Origin: Methylotuvimicrobium sp. KM2
Lineage (GTDB): Bacteria; Pseudomonadota; Gammaproteobacteria; Methylococcales; Methylomonadaceae
Reading direction: 5' to 3'
Length of the DNA: 64,000 nucleotides
Assembly: GCF_038051925.1 (NCBI RefSeq)
Contig: NZ_CP150634.1
Span: 4,886,864-4,950,863, forward strand
Made by a program: the position numbers and the translations under genes. Position 1 is the stretch's first letter; each line of letters begins with the position of its first letter. Below the pieces are notes generated by a model. The model made no database searches and was not told where the DNA came from. It saw only the letters and a program-made list of their open reading frames with translations. Below, in pieces: positions 25,434 through 34,386 of the stretch.

Positions 25434-26669
25434 ATGGCCGTACAATGGGATCAGCTAATTCAAGACGCAGTGGCATTTCGCCATACCCTGCATCGGAATC
25501 CCGAACTAAGCTGGCAGGAGCAAAAAACCGCTGAGCGAATTCGCAATGAACTTTCCCGTTTAGACATCGCTTGGCGAGCCTGCGCCGAAACCGGCACTGT
25601 GGCCCGATTGGCGCGTAATAAAAGCGGCCGCCATATCGCATTGCGGGCCGACATCGACGCACTTCCTATCCATGAAAACAGCGGCGTGGCTTGGTCCTCG
25701 CAAATGGCAGGCTGCATGCACGCCTGCGGCCATGACGGCCACACGGCCACGCTGATCGCGGCCGCACACTGGCTCAAAACTCACGAAGACAGCTTGCCGG
25801 GCCCGGTAAGTCTGTTGTTTCAACCGGCCGAAGAAGGCGGTCATGGCGCCAAACGCATGATCGAAGACGGCGCACTTGAAGGTGTCGACGTCATATTCGG
25901 ATGGCACAATTGGCCGGCGATTCCATTCGGTCAGGCAGTCTGTCCCGACGGCACGGTCATGGCGGGTAACGGAACTTTCGAAATCGAAGTACACGGACAA
26001 GGCGGTCATGCGAGCCAACCGGAAGCCTGTCGAGACCCTGTACTTGCGGCAGCAGCTATCGTCATGGCCCTGCAACAGACGCTATCGCGTCGACTTCCGC
26101 CTCAGGAAGCCGCCGTACTGAGTGTCACCTCGATCGAAGCCTCCAGCTCGCCCACCGTGATTCCCGACAAGGCTCTGATCGGCGGCAGCTTCCGCATTGC
26201 TCACGAATTCACACGCGACCGATTGACGCAATGCATTCAGGACATTTCAACGGCCACCGCCGCGGCTTATGAGGTCGATTGCCACGTTACCGTCTTTCCA
26301 AGATATGGAGCGACGATCAATCACCCCGAACCCGCAGCTTTTTATCGCCGGACATTGATGCAGGAATTAGGTGGGGGTAGCCTAAGCCAAAATACGCCTG
26401 TTCCGATCATGGCCTCTGAGGATTTCCATTATTACCTGAACGCGATTCCGGGCGCTTTCGCGTTAATCGGCTCCGATGACGGCATAGCGACACATCAACG
26501 CTCCTGCCACAACCCCGAATACGATTTCAATGACAAATTGATCGATCGCGTCGCACGCATTTACGCCCGTTTGGCCGGCGCACCCTTGCCGGAAGAAATT
26601 ATACCCATCGGAGATCAAAATTCGGCGCCGGGGTGCCCGTCAAAGGACGCCGTGAATACGTCCATGTAG
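25434..26669 (+). CDS. doeB: M20-family amidohydrolase, probable N-acetyl-diaminobutyrate deacetylase (DoeB role)
   Basis: This 411-residue M20D metallo-amidohydrolase has the metal and catalytic motifs ADIDALPIHEN (about 72-82), MHACGHDGHTATL (about 95-107) and FQPAEEGGHGAKRM with the catalytic Glu pair. The dimerisation domain has GQGGHASQPE and the C-terminal ligand lies in MASEDFHYYL. In ectoine catabolism this step removes acetate from N-acetyl-L-2,4-diaminobutyrate, and the neighbours doeD, doeA and doeC support that role; DoeB of Halomonas belongs to a different (AstE/AspA) family, so this is the DoeB2-like M20 type. From about residue 389 to the stop the tail is encoded by repeat A copy 5. 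Confidence 0.8.
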   Translation: MAVQWDQLIQDAVAFRHTLHRNPELSWQEQKTAERIRNELSRLDIAWRACAETGTVARLARNKSGRHIALRADIDALPIHENSGVAWSSQMAGCMHACGHDGHTATLIAAAHWLKTHEDSLPGPVSLLFQPAEEGGHGAKRMIEDGALEGVDVIFGWHNWPAIPFGQAVCPDGTVMAGNGTFEIEVHGQGGHASQPEACRDPVLAAAAIVMALQQTLSRRLPPQEAAVLSVTSIEASSSPTVIPDKALIGGSFRIAHEFTRDRLTQCIQDISTATAAAYEVDCHVTVFPRYGATINHPEPAAFYRRTLMQELGGGSLSQNTPVPIMASEDFHYYLNAIPGAFALIGSDDGIATHQRSCHNPEYDFNDKLIDRVARIYARLAGAPLPEEIIPIGDQNSAPGCPSKDAVNTSM

Positions 26670-26759
26670 GCTCTATGCCAGCTCCATGCTGGCAAAGCCT
26701 TTGTCGAGCACCCCGGCGCCTCCTAAGGCACTGCCGAAACTTGAAATGCGAAAGGTATA
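26600..26759. repeat. dispersed repeat family A, copy 5 (overlaps the doeB 3' end)
   Basis: This 160-base copy runs from TATACCCATCGGAGATCAAA to TTGAAATGCGAAAGGTATA, with inner arms GCGCCGGGGTGC and GCACCCCGGCGCC. Its first 70 bases are read as the last residues and stop codon of the upstream amidohydrolase. It is the closest to a consensus copy in the window. Confidence 0.85.
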
Positions 26760-26871
26760 ACTCGCTTCGCACTCGGACCTAACACAAAAAAAAGCGTTAT
26801 CCGGCAACAATATTGCCGGATAAGCATTAATCGGGCGACTTGTTGCCCTGTCAACCGTAAGGAGAGTATTC

Positions 26872-28149
26872 ATGAAAGTCTTTGAACAATGGGAATCCGA
26901 AATTCGCGGCTACTGCCGTGTGTATCCGACCGTTTTCAAATCGGCCTCCAATGCCCGTCAAGTGGATGAGTCGGGAAAATCCTATATCGACTTCTTCGCA
27001 GGCGCCGGTGTACTCAATTTCGGCCACAACAACCCGTTGATGAAAAAAGCCTTGATCGATTTTATCGAGGCGGATGGCGTAGCCCACAGTCTGGACACCT
27101 ACACCACGGCGAAACGCGATTTTATCGAAGCCTTCGCCAATTCCGTGCTTAAACCGCGAAACATGAATTACAAAATGCAATTCATGGGACCGACCGGAAC
27201 TAATGCGGTCGAAACCGCGCTGAAATTAGCACGCAAGGTCACCGGGCGCCGTACGATCATTGCGTTCAATCACGGTTTTCACGGCATGACGCTGGGCTCG
27301 CTGGCCTGCACGGCAAACCAATATTTCCGCAATGCCGCAGGCGTACCCTTGGAATATGTCCGTCATGAACCCTTCGGCTGCGAAAAGCCTTGTATCGGTT
27401 GTCAATTAGGCTGCGGCCTGGAATCGCTTGAGCAATTACGCGCGCAATTTTCCGATTCGTCGAGCGGCTTGGAACCGCCGGCGGCGTTTTTAGTCGAACC
27501 GATTCAAGCCGAAGGCGGTGTCAATGTGGCCAGTCGAGAATGGTTGCACGCCGTGCAAAAATTGGCGCATGATCTGGGCGCGCTATTGATTTTTGACGAC
27601 ATCCAGGCAGGTTGCGGGCGCACCGGTCAATATTTCAGTTTTGACGGCATGGATTTGGAACCGGACATTATCACGTTAGCCAAAGGCATCGGCGGCTTCG
27701 GCACACCGCTGGCGATGAATTTGGTCAAGCCGGAACACGACCAACTTTGGCAACCCGGCGAACATACCGGAACTTTCCGGGGCCAAGGCTTCTCCTTTAT
27801 CGCGGGCAAAGTCGCGCTGTCCTATTTCGACAATGACGCATTGATGAACGATGTCACGCTCAAAGGCGCTAAGATGCAACAGCATCTCGAAGACTTGGCG
27901 GAGCGCTTCGGTCAAGGGCGGTTTCAAGTACGCGGCAAAGGCATGCTGCAAGGACTCGACATCGCCGACGGCGCCTTAGCGAAAAACATCGTCAATCTTT
28001 GCTTCGAACGCGGACTGCTACTCAGCGCCTGCGGAACGGGCGGCAAGGTCATCAAAATGATTCCACCGCTAACGATTCCGGAAGCCGATCTGCTCGAAGG
28101 TTTAACGATTTTCTCGGGCGTCTTAGCGGATGCTTTGGAGGCCTTATGA
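26872..28149 (+). CDS. doeD: diaminobutyrate-2-oxoglutarate aminotransferase (DoeD, EctB-like)
   Basis: This 425-residue class III PLP aminotransferase is closely like EctB. Key parts are FFAGAGVLNFGHNNPLMKKA, FMGPTGTNAVETALKLAR, the FNHGFHGMTLGSLACT loop, IFDDIQAGCGRTG with the cofactor-binding Asp, and ITLAKGIGGFG with the PLP Lys. In ectoine breakdown it converts 2,4-diaminobutyrate to aspartate semialdehyde, the reverse of the EctB biosynthetic step. It overlaps doeA by 4 bases (ATGA). An AAGGAGAG ribosome site precedes the ATG. Context favours DoeD over a biosynthetic EctB, because no ectA or ectC is present. Confidence 0.87.
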   Translation: MKVFEQWESEIRGYCRVYPTVFKSASNARQVDESGKSYIDFFAGAGVLNFGHNNPLMKKALIDFIEADGVAHSLDTYTTAKRDFIEAFANSVLKPRNMNYKMQFMGPTGTNAVETALKLARKVTGRRTIIAFNHGFHGMTLGSLACTANQYFRNAAGVPLEYVRHEPFGCEKPCIGCQLGCGLESLEQLRAQFSDSSSGLEPPAAFLVEPIQAEGGVNVASREWLHAVQKLAHDLGALLIFDDIQAGCGRTGQYFSFDGMDLEPDIITLAKGIGGFGTPLAMNLVKPEHDQLWQPGEHTGTFRGQGFSFIAGKVALSYFDNDALMNDVTLKGAKMQQHLEDLAERFGQGRFQVRGKGMLQGLDIADGALAKNIVNLCFERGLLLSACGTGGKVIKMIPPLTIPEADLLEGLTIFSGVLADALEAL

Positions 28150-29321
28150 TTGAACGCGACGACATGACTTTTCCGTTCGCGGAATACCAACGCCGAATCG
28201 ATGAACTGCGTGGGCGGATGCAAAAACGGCTGCTCGACGCGGTCGTAATCAGCGATCCGGAAAACCTGATGTATCTGACCGACTATCAAACGACCGGCTA
28301 TTCGTTTTTTCAGGCCCTGGTCATCCCGCTCGACAACGAGCCGTTCATGATCACTCGAAAACTCGAAGAATCCAATGTTTACGCGCGGACGTGGGTGGAA
28401 ATCACGCGGCCATATCCCGATACCGGCGACGCGATTCAAATGCTCGTGGAATCGCTTCGAGAATTCGGCTTGAATGGCAAACATGTCGGTTACGAACGCA
28501 ACAGCTACTTCTTTCCGGCCTATCATCAAGACTCGATTCACACGACCTTTACCGACGGGCGTTTATTGGATTGTTTCGGCATCGTCGAACAAGGACGCAT
28601 CACGAAATCTCCTGTGGAAATCGAAATCATGCGCAAGGCAGCCCATGCGACCGAAGCCGGTATGAAGGCCGGATTCGAGGCTTGCGTGGCTGGGGCGACC
28701 GAAAACGAAATCGGAGCCGCGATCAGTGCCGGCATGTTTCGAGCGGGCGGCGAAACTCCCGCAGTAATGCCTTATGTCACCAGCGGCCCACGCACGATGA
28801 TCGGCCACGCCACTTGGGAAGGACGCGTTGTGCAACCGGGCGAGCACATCTTCCTAGAAGTCGGCGGCTGTTATAGGCGCTACCATACCGCGATGATGCG
28901 CACCGTCGTTCTGGGCGATATGACGGATACCTTCTATAAGGCTCAGCAAAAAATGAAATTTGCGCTGCAACGGCTGAAAGAAATCATGCGTCCCGGCCTG
29001 ACGGTCTCGGACGCCGACAATCTGGTGCGCGCGATCATCACCGACAACGACATCGGCGGCAGGCTGATCACGCGTTCGGGCTATTCGATCGGCATCGCGT
29101 TTCCGCCAAGCTGGGACGAAGGTTACATAATCAGCCTAAAGCAAGGCATTTCGACGGTGCTGGAAGAAGGCATGACGTTTCACATCATCCCGTGGATGTG
29201 GGGCGTCGAAGGCGATAAAACCATGGGCATATCGGACACGCTTTACGTGACAGAAAATGGCTGCGAATCCTTTTTCACACTGGATCAGGATTTTGTCGTG
29301 AAGCCCGAATACGGAGCTTAG
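28146..29321 (+). CDS. doeA: ectoine hydrolase DoeA (M24 creatinase-like)
   Basis: This 391-residue protein of the M24 (creatinase/aminopeptidase P) fold opens the ectoine ring to N-acetyl-diaminobutyrate. The N-terminal creatinase domain has VVISDPENLMYLTDYQTTGY; the catalytic domain has TSGPRTMIGHATWEGRVVQP, EHIFLEVGGCYRRYHTAMMR, SGYSIGIAFPPSWDEG and EGMTFHIIPWMWG, the family-typical segments. The start is the ATG inside the doeD stop (ATGA); a much longer in-frame ORF to 27999 lies within doeD and is a shadow. Length matches DoeA of Halomonas (about 400). Confidence 0.9.
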   Translation: MIERDDMTFPFAEYQRRIDELRGRMQKRLLDAVVISDPENLMYLTDYQTTGYSFFQALVIPLDNEPFMITRKLEESNVYARTWVEITRPYPDTGDAIQMLVESLREFGLNGKHVGYERNSYFFPAYHQDSIHTTFTDGRLLDCFGIVEQGRITKSPVEIEIMRKAAHATEAGMKAGFEACVAGATENEIGAAISAGMFRAGGETPAVMPYVTSGPRTMIGHATWEGRVVQPGEHIFLEVGGCYRRYHTAMMRTVVLGDMTDTFYKAQQKMKFALQRLKEIMRPGLTVSDADNLVRAIITDNDIGGRLITRSGYSIGIAFPPSWDEGYIISLKQGISTVLEEGMTFHIIPWMWGVEGDKTMGISDTLYVTENGCESFFTLDQDFVVKPEYGA

Positions 29322-29762
29322 GCAAAGAAAGTTACTCAACGGCTCCCACGCTCCAGAAACTGTGAAATTATTCAAGAGCATGAAATCACATGAAGAATTA
29401 GATTTTTAACTTTTATAGACTTTTTCTTCATAGTGAATGAATTTTTTAAGATGAATTCATTAATTTACATGATTAGCAAGATGCTTCAGCTTGTCGAAGC
29501 CAAGTGTCCGAGCGGGGGATAGTAATAGTCGCAACCACTTCTGCGGGACGGGTTATTTAACCCGTCCCAAACGTTTCGGTTTGCCCTAAACATTTCAGCT
29601 GACTTCGGCCAAAATCGAAAAGCTTCCGCTCCTGCTCACGCCCCTTACCTACATCTATGTAGGTAACGTTTAGGACGGGGTTGCAAACCCCGTCCTGCTA
29701 AGGAATGGGAACGATGAATAATGATATTTTTAATTTAGCTTATTCAACGGAGAACAAAACCG
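29322..29762. repeat. doeA-doeC gap with REP-like palindromes
   Basis: This 441-base gene-free gap holds three strong palindromes: GGGACGGGTTA/TAACCCGTCCC at 29545-29568, TTACCTACAT/ATGTAGGTAA at 29645-29666 and AGGACGGGGTT/AACCCCGTCCT at 29672-29696. The last recurs in diverged form near 31215 and 62250. The first could also end the doeBDA transcript, which would place doeC under its own promoter. Confidence 0.6.
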
Positions 29763-31124
29763 ATGAGCATACCAGTTATTAATCCAACCACCGGCGAATC
29801 ACTGGGTGTAAGCCCGGAACTCGTCTCTGCCGATCGCGATGCGGCGCTCGATCGCGCGCAAATGGCCTATGCCGATTGGAAAAAACAATCCTTTTCGCAA
29901 CGCGCGCAAGTACTGCTCAATATTGCTCAATGCCTTCGCGATAATGTGGAATCCTTGGCGCCGCTGATGACCCTGGAAATGGGCAAACCGATCAAGGAAG
30001 CGCGCGCCGAAGTGATGAAGGCGGCTCTCTGCGCCGACCATTACGCCGAAAATGCCGAGAGCTATCTTGCCTCGGACACATTGGCATCTGACGCCAGTCT
30101 TAGCTATGTGCAATATCTGCCTTTGGGCGTGGTACTGGGCATTTTGCCTTGGAACGCACCATTTTGGCTGGCTTTTCGCTTTTGCGCCCCGGCGCTGATG
30201 TCCGGTAACACCTGTCTGATGAAGCACGACCCGCATGTTCCGGCTTGCGCCGAAGCAATCGCTCGGATTTTTGAGCAAGCCGGTGCGCCAATTGGACTAT
30301 TGCAAAATCTGCCCTTGTCGAACGCCGATGTCGAAGCGGTCATTCGCGATCCGCGCGTACAAGCCGTCTCGTTGACCGGTTCGGATAGAGCCGGCAGTGT
30401 TGTAGCCGCTATCGCCGGCGCCGAAATCAAACCGGTCGTTCTGGAATTGGGCGGTTCCGACCCCTGCATCGTACTGGCCGATGCCGATCTGGACAAAGCC
30501 GCCGATGTGATTACGCTGTCGCGCATCATCAATGCCGGCCAATCTTGTATCGCCGCCAAGCGCATCATTGTCGAAGCCGGCATTCATGACGAACTCGTGA
30601 CACGGCTTGAAGAACGTCTAAGCAAGTTGAAACTGGGCGACCCGAATGAGGAAAGCACCGACATCGGCCCCTTGGCGCGAGAAGACCTGCGGCAAAACCT
30701 GCATCGCCAGGTTCAAGAAACGATTGCCGCCGGCGCGCAATGTCGACTCGGCGGAAACGTACCCGACGGTCCGGGTTATTTTTATCCGGTAACTTTACTG
30801 ACCGGCGTCACGAACGACATGACGGCCGCCCGAGAAGAAACCTTCGGACCGGTCGCCGTCGTTATCAAAGCCAAAGACCAGGACGATGCGATTCGCATAG
30901 CCAACGACAGTCAATACGGCCTAGCCGCCAGCATCTGGACCGAACGATCGCGTGGAGAGGCGCTGGCTCGGCAATTGGAAACCGGTCAAGTCGCGGTCAA
31001 CGGCATCGTCAAAACAGACCCCAGATTACCAAGCGGCGGCATCAAGCGCTCAGGAGTCGGCCGCGAGCTGGGACCGCATGGCATGCACGAATTTGTTAAC
31101 GCGCAGCAAGTTTGGCTAGGTTAA
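29763..31124 (+). CDS. doeC: NAD(P)-dependent aldehyde dehydrogenase, probable aspartate-semialdehyde dehydrogenase DoeC
   Basis: This 453-residue member of the succinate-semialdehyde dehydrogenase-like ALDH family has VLGILPWNAPFWLAFRF, the SLTGSDRAG cofactor loop, catalytic Glu in VLELGGSDPCIV, and catalytic Cys in NAGQSCIAAKR near residue 261. EETFGPVAVV and the C-terminal SGVGRELGPHGMHEF are also canonical. In the Doe pathway it oxidises aspartate semialdehyde to aspartate. Sequence alone cannot separate this from succinate-semialdehyde dehydrogenase; the doe context decides the call. Confidence 0.82.
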   Translation: MSIPVINPTTGESLGVSPELVSADRDAALDRAQMAYADWKKQSFSQRAQVLLNIAQCLRDNVESLAPLMTLEMGKPIKEARAEVMKAALCADHYAENAESYLASDTLASDASLSYVQYLPLGVVLGILPWNAPFWLAFRFCAPALMSGNTCLMKHDPHVPACAEAIARIFEQAGAPIGLLQNLPLSNADVEAVIRDPRVQAVSLTGSDRAGSVVAAIAGAEIKPVVLELGGSDPCIVLADADLDKAADVITLSRIINAGQSCIAAKRIIVEAGIHDELVTRLEERLSKLKLGDPNEESTDIGPLAREDLRQNLHRQVQETIAAGAQCRLGGNVPDGPGYFYPVTLLTGVTNDMTAAREETFGPVAVVIKAKDQDDAIRIANDSQYGLAASIWTERSRGEALARQLETGQVAVNGIVKTDPRLPSGGIKRSGVGRELGPHGMHEFVNAQQVWLG

Positions 31125-31521
31125 GACTCTTGGAGTTTATCGTTCGAACTTTTACAAATTCTGACCTGATTAGTGAGTTTCTTCAGCTAAAGCCGAAAGA
31201 TCAGCATATCCCTAGCAGGACGGGGTTCGCAAGCCATGCCCGTCCTGCTGAAAACGGCCAACCCACATCACGCTCTTTCCCAAGCTCCAGCTTCCTGAGA
31301 CCGACACAACCTCCGCACATTCTCAATCAACCCCGACTCCGCTCGTTCAATCTTTCTTAATTGTCGGGAAGCTAGAGCTTCCTGAACAGGTTACCCAAGC
31401 TGGAGCTTGGGTAACAGCGTAATTTTCAGGTCAGGAAAAATGACTGTTTTGTGGATTTTGAGAAAATAACTGGCGCTTTATAACTTATGCTCATCAACAA
31501 TTTTCAAGATATTTTAAGCAC

Positions 31522-31606
31522 CGTAGGGTGCGCATCGCGCACCTTTCCACGGCAGCGAACCCGACAACAGATCCCGCGACCCAGGTGTGCGATGCGCACC
31601 CTACGC
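31522..31606. repeat. REP pair (family F), copy 2
   Basis: CGTAGGGTGCGCATCGCGCA-CC and the inverted GGTGTGCGATGCGCACCCTA-CG face each other across about 40 bases, the same design as at 13042-13141. The rest of the gap 31125-31635 holds short palindromes built on AAGCTGGAGCTT (near 31265-31415) and no gene. Confidence 0.75.
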
Positions 31607-31635
31607 CTGTCGTTACGTTTCATCAAGGTCTTACG

Positions 31636-32526
31636 CTAGCGTATCGGCAATAAGCCCAGCTCGATTTTGTGGCTGTACATGTGCTCTTGCCGGTAGCTGC
31701 TGCGTTCGGCCTGCAAACAACCGATCAAATTTTTCAACGGTTCGGTTAGCAAGCCGGCATCCGACAATCGCTGCAAATAGGCTATCGACCTAGCCTGAAT
31801 ATCGAAGCCTTCGCGTTGTCCGACGCGGCTTCGCAGACAGTCTTGCCATGCGTCCGGCACGGGACCGAGCCAGTAATTTGCATGCGGCATCGTCAACGCG
31901 ATTTCCAGCCCCTTCGGGTCCATGTCGCTGAACACGATGACCGTTTTATCCGTACCGAACCGATCGACGAAATCGCGGCAGACATTAGTTTTAGAGCCTG
32001 TTTTTGAGTCGCCCCGATAAACCCATAATGCCTGCCGCGCTAGAGGCGGCAATTCGAACGAAGCGCATAAAGACATAATCGCGAGGTTTTCGACCACCAC
32101 GAGGGCGTCGCGCTCGACCGTTTCGATGCCGGAACTCGGGCAAAACACGCCAGCCGCCATGATCGAAGCTGGCTGCAGCGTGATTCGACCGCCGTTGATG
32201 CAGAGCTCACCGTCCGGACTGTTCAGCAGCAGATAATCTTCGCTGACAGGCTTCCCTGCCAGTTTTTCGTTCCCGTGATGTTTAGCGACTGTCAGCCTGT
32301 CGTCCGGCAGGCGTTCGCGCAGGGGGTCGAAGCCGGTTTCTTCCGCGACCCGCCGGCGCAGTTCGAGCTTGTCCTGCGCGGTAAAGACCAATTTGCCTTT
32401 ATTCAAATGGCCGCAGCGATAACGTTCGATCACCTCGCTGCCCAGCGGACTGACGGGGCGGGTCGTGCTTTGGTCCGGTCGGTTCGCGACGAGTTCGCTG
32501 ATCCAGTTGAACAGTTTCCGGTTCAT
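31636..32526 (-). CDS. jetD: TOPRIM nuclease subunit of a Wadjet-like system (JetD/MksG-like)
   Basis: This 296-residue protein has a C-terminal TOPRIM fold: the metal-binding Glu in ALVVVENLAIMSL (E146) and the Asp pair in VIVFSDMDPKGLEIAL (D201, D203). In Wadjet, JetD/MksG is the endonuclease that cleaves DNA the SMC complex has extruded, acting on plasmids. It is shorter than typical JetD (about 350-400), mostly at the N-terminus. It is the last of four genes on one strand, 4 bases after the kleisin gene. Family assignment rests on the TOPRIM motifs and the context. Confidence 0.75.
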   Translation of the reverse strand: MNRKLFNWISELVANRPDQSTTRPVSPLGSEVIERYRCGHLNKGKLVFTAQDKLELRRRVAEETGFDPLRERLPDDRLTVAKHHGNEKLAGKPVSEDYLLLNSPDGELCINGGRITLQPASIMAAGVFCPSSGIETVERDALVVVENLAIMSLCASFELPPLARQALWVYRGDSKTGSKTNVCRDFVDRFGTDKTVIVFSDMDPKGLEIALTMPHANYWLGPVPDAWQDCLRSRVGQREGFDIQARSIAYLQRLSDAGLLTEPLKNLIGCLQAERSSYRQEHMYSHKIELGLLPIR

Positions 32527-32530
32527 TCGA

Positions 32531-33757
32531 CTACACCCGGCGCAGCGAAATCTCGTGAATCACTTGATTGCCGTTGAAATCGTCGAGGGCCTCCCCGTGC
32601 ATCTCCAACGCGACGGCGCTTCTCATGCGCTGCGGCAGGCAGCAATATTGCGCGAACACCATGTCCAGCCACAATTCGGCCTTGATTTCGATCTGTTCGA
32701 CGCGCCAATGCTGCAGTGCCGACGTGTTGCGTCCTTGTCGTTCGAGCGCCGACGCGAATAGGTTTTCGATATGGGCCTCGTAAAGGTCCCGGTGATATTC
32801 GATCCGTTCCGGCATCTGCATATCGAGCGGCGCCGAGGCATTGTCTCGGGGCGGCGGCGCGAGCGGTTTGGTCTGCCGTCTCAATTCTTGAACGATCTCG
32901 ACGAGATCGGCTTGCAGGATCGGATTGGCCGTATCGATGCCGGGAGACAAGTTCAGGCCGGAACCTCGCCTGAGCAGTTCCGGAGCGGCCGCCTCGATGC
33001 TCCAGTCCAACGGTTCCCATTCCGGATGCTGCCTCAGAAACTGGGCCATCGCGCGGGTTCGGTTCGCGGTCTGTTCCTGCAGCCGCAGCGTGAACAGCAG
33101 GGTCTTCATGCGGGCGACGATGCTGGTCAGCCGCTCGACGATGCTCTTGTATTGATCGATGAAACGGATGATCTTGCGGCTCAGCTCGGGCGGAATCGCG
33201 GCCCAGCTCAACCAATCGTAGCAATCGTTCAAATTGACCTGATTGAGTTCCTGCACCAAGCGCTGCGCATACGCCAAGGCGCGCCGGTTCTGCCGGATCT
33301 TGCTGTTCAGCGACGAGACGAAGCCGAACTGGCTCGTGATCGCCGCGAACATCACGGACAGACTCGTTTCCAACGATTCGATCGCCTCGTACAGCGTGTC
33401 GTCGATCTGTTCCAGATGATAGCGAGCCTCGTCCTGTTCGTTTCGCTCGAGCGCGCGCCGGTAGTCCTCGATGTCTTCCTCGACGGTCAGTATCATCTTG
33501 CCCATGTCGATCGCCTGCTGATAACGCTGATTGCGCAGCAGCAAGCGATCGATCAGGCGCTTGACGTCGCCGGTCAGGCGGTATTCGTCGCTGACATCGG
33601 CGGTGCGCAGGATGCCGGCTTTTTTCAGGCTTTCGATCGCGGCGCGGTTGTCTTCGTCGACAAAGACCGTTCCGTCGATATAGGTCTGCGCCAGCAATCG
33701 ATCAGCGCCGGCCAGCTTGCGGATCAAGCCCGCGATCTGCTCCCGGTCGAAACTCAT
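32531..33757 (-). CDS. jetA: kleisin-like subunit of a Wadjet-like system (JetA/MksF-like)
   Basis: This 408-residue, mostly helical protein starts MSFDREQIAGLIRKLAGADR with a winged-helix-like N-terminus (AAIESLKKAGILRTADVSDE), followed by long helices with heptad patterns (about 70-270), as in MukF/MksF kleisins. A Pro-rich linker near residue 300 precedes a conserved C-terminal domain. The start is the ATG at 33755-33757, overlapping the upstream gene as ATGA; a longer ORF reaching 34129 is out of phase with that gene. It should bridge the SMC heads. Weak similarity is expected in this family, so context carries weight. Confidence 0.7.
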   Translation of the reverse strand: MSFDREQIAGLIRKLAGADRLLAQTYIDGTVFVDEDNRAAIESLKKAGILRTADVSDEYRLTGDVKRLIDRLLLRNQRYQQAIDMGKMILTVEEDIEDYRRALERNEQDEARYHLEQIDDTLYEAIESLETSLSVMFAAITSQFGFVSSLNSKIRQNRRALAYAQRLVQELNQVNLNDCYDWLSWAAIPPELSRKIIRFIDQYKSIVERLTSIVARMKTLLFTLRLQEQTANRTRAMAQFLRQHPEWEPLDWSIEAAAPELLRRGSGLNLSPGIDTANPILQADLVEIVQELRRQTKPLAPPPRDNASAPLDMQMPERIEYHRDLYEAHIENLFASALERQGRNTSALQHWRVEQIEIKAELWLDMVFAQYCCLPQRMRSAVALEMHGEALDDFNGNQVIHEISLRRV

Positions 33758-34386
33758 AGAAACAATTCCTGCTGCTCGACGTCCTCGCCATTGGCCGCGT
33801 GCTTGTCCAGCTCCAAGGCTTCGGCGTCGTTCAGAAACGCGATGATGCGGTGCAGATAATCGATCTTGCCGGTCGCGAGATACAGCGATGCCTGCGGATT
33901 CGGCTTGACCAGATAGCCGCTCTGTTCCAGTTTTTGCAAGACCCAAGACAATTGTTCGGAGATCGCGGTCTTGCTGGTCTTGAACAGCGCCAACTGGGTC
34001 AGCCGGTTCAACTGTTCGGACAGCGACGGCTCGTGCTCGATCGCGTTCAAAAGCTGCGTCATGCGGATTTCGTCGCGCGCCCGGATCGGCATGTCCTGCC
34101 CGAGCGCGGTCATGACCATGTCCATCCATTCGACGACCGGGCGCAATTGCGAACGGACTTCGGCGAAGGCCTCTCTGATCGGACCGCGGTTGCTATCGTC
34201 GACGACCGTGTAGGCGGCGTAATAGACCTCGCCGTCCAGCGACAACAAGGTTCTATCCAAGGGCTTCAGAAAGGCGTCGATCTTGTCCGCATTGGCTGGC
34301 TGCGACAAATAGTCGTAGGCATCGTGATAGGCGGTCGGGCAAATAAAATGACCGCTCAGCAGCGCTTCGGCGACTTGTTTAAACAT
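33754..34386 (-). CDS. jetB: KITE-like subunit of a Wadjet-like system (JetB/MksE-like)
   Basis: This 210-residue protein has tandem winged-helix features: FLKPLDRTLLSLDGEVYYAA in the first half and SEQLSWVLQKLEQSGYLVKP in the second. This is the pattern of MukE/MksE/JetB subunits, which bind the kleisin and DNA. The start at 34386 (MFKQVAEALLSGHF) overlaps the SMC stop by 8 bases; an in-frame start at 34410 adds 8 residues unlike the family. The stop overlaps the kleisin start by 4 bases, so translation is probably coupled. Confidence 0.68.
   Translation of the reverse strand: MFKQVAEALLSGHFICPTAYHDAYDYLSQPANADKIDAFLKPLDRTLLSLDGEVYYAAYTVVDDSNRGPIREAFAEVRSQLRPVVEWMDMVMTALGQDMPIRARDEIRMTQLLNAIEHEPSLSEQLNRLTQLALFKTSKTAISEQLSWVLQKLEQSGYLVKPNPQASLYLATGKIDYLHRIIAFLNDAEALELDKHAANGEDVEQQELFL

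Noticed and set aside
27999..28145. N-terminal extension of doeA
   Set aside because: It lies inside doeD; the ATGA start at 28146 matches DoeA length and family sequence.
26872..28149. Reading the aminotransferase as biosynthetic EctB
   Set aside because: No ectA or ectC lies nearby, and the gene overlaps the ectoine hydrolase gene, which fits catabolism.
32771..33859. 362-codon plus-strand frame over the kleisin gene
   Set aside because: It is an opposite-strand shadow of the kleisin and KITE genes; the composition is unlike a real protein and it crosses a gene boundary.
33758..34129. N-terminal extension of the kleisin gene to 34129
   Set aside because: It lies wholly inside the KITE gene in another frame; the ATGA overlap at 33754-33757 gives a better start.
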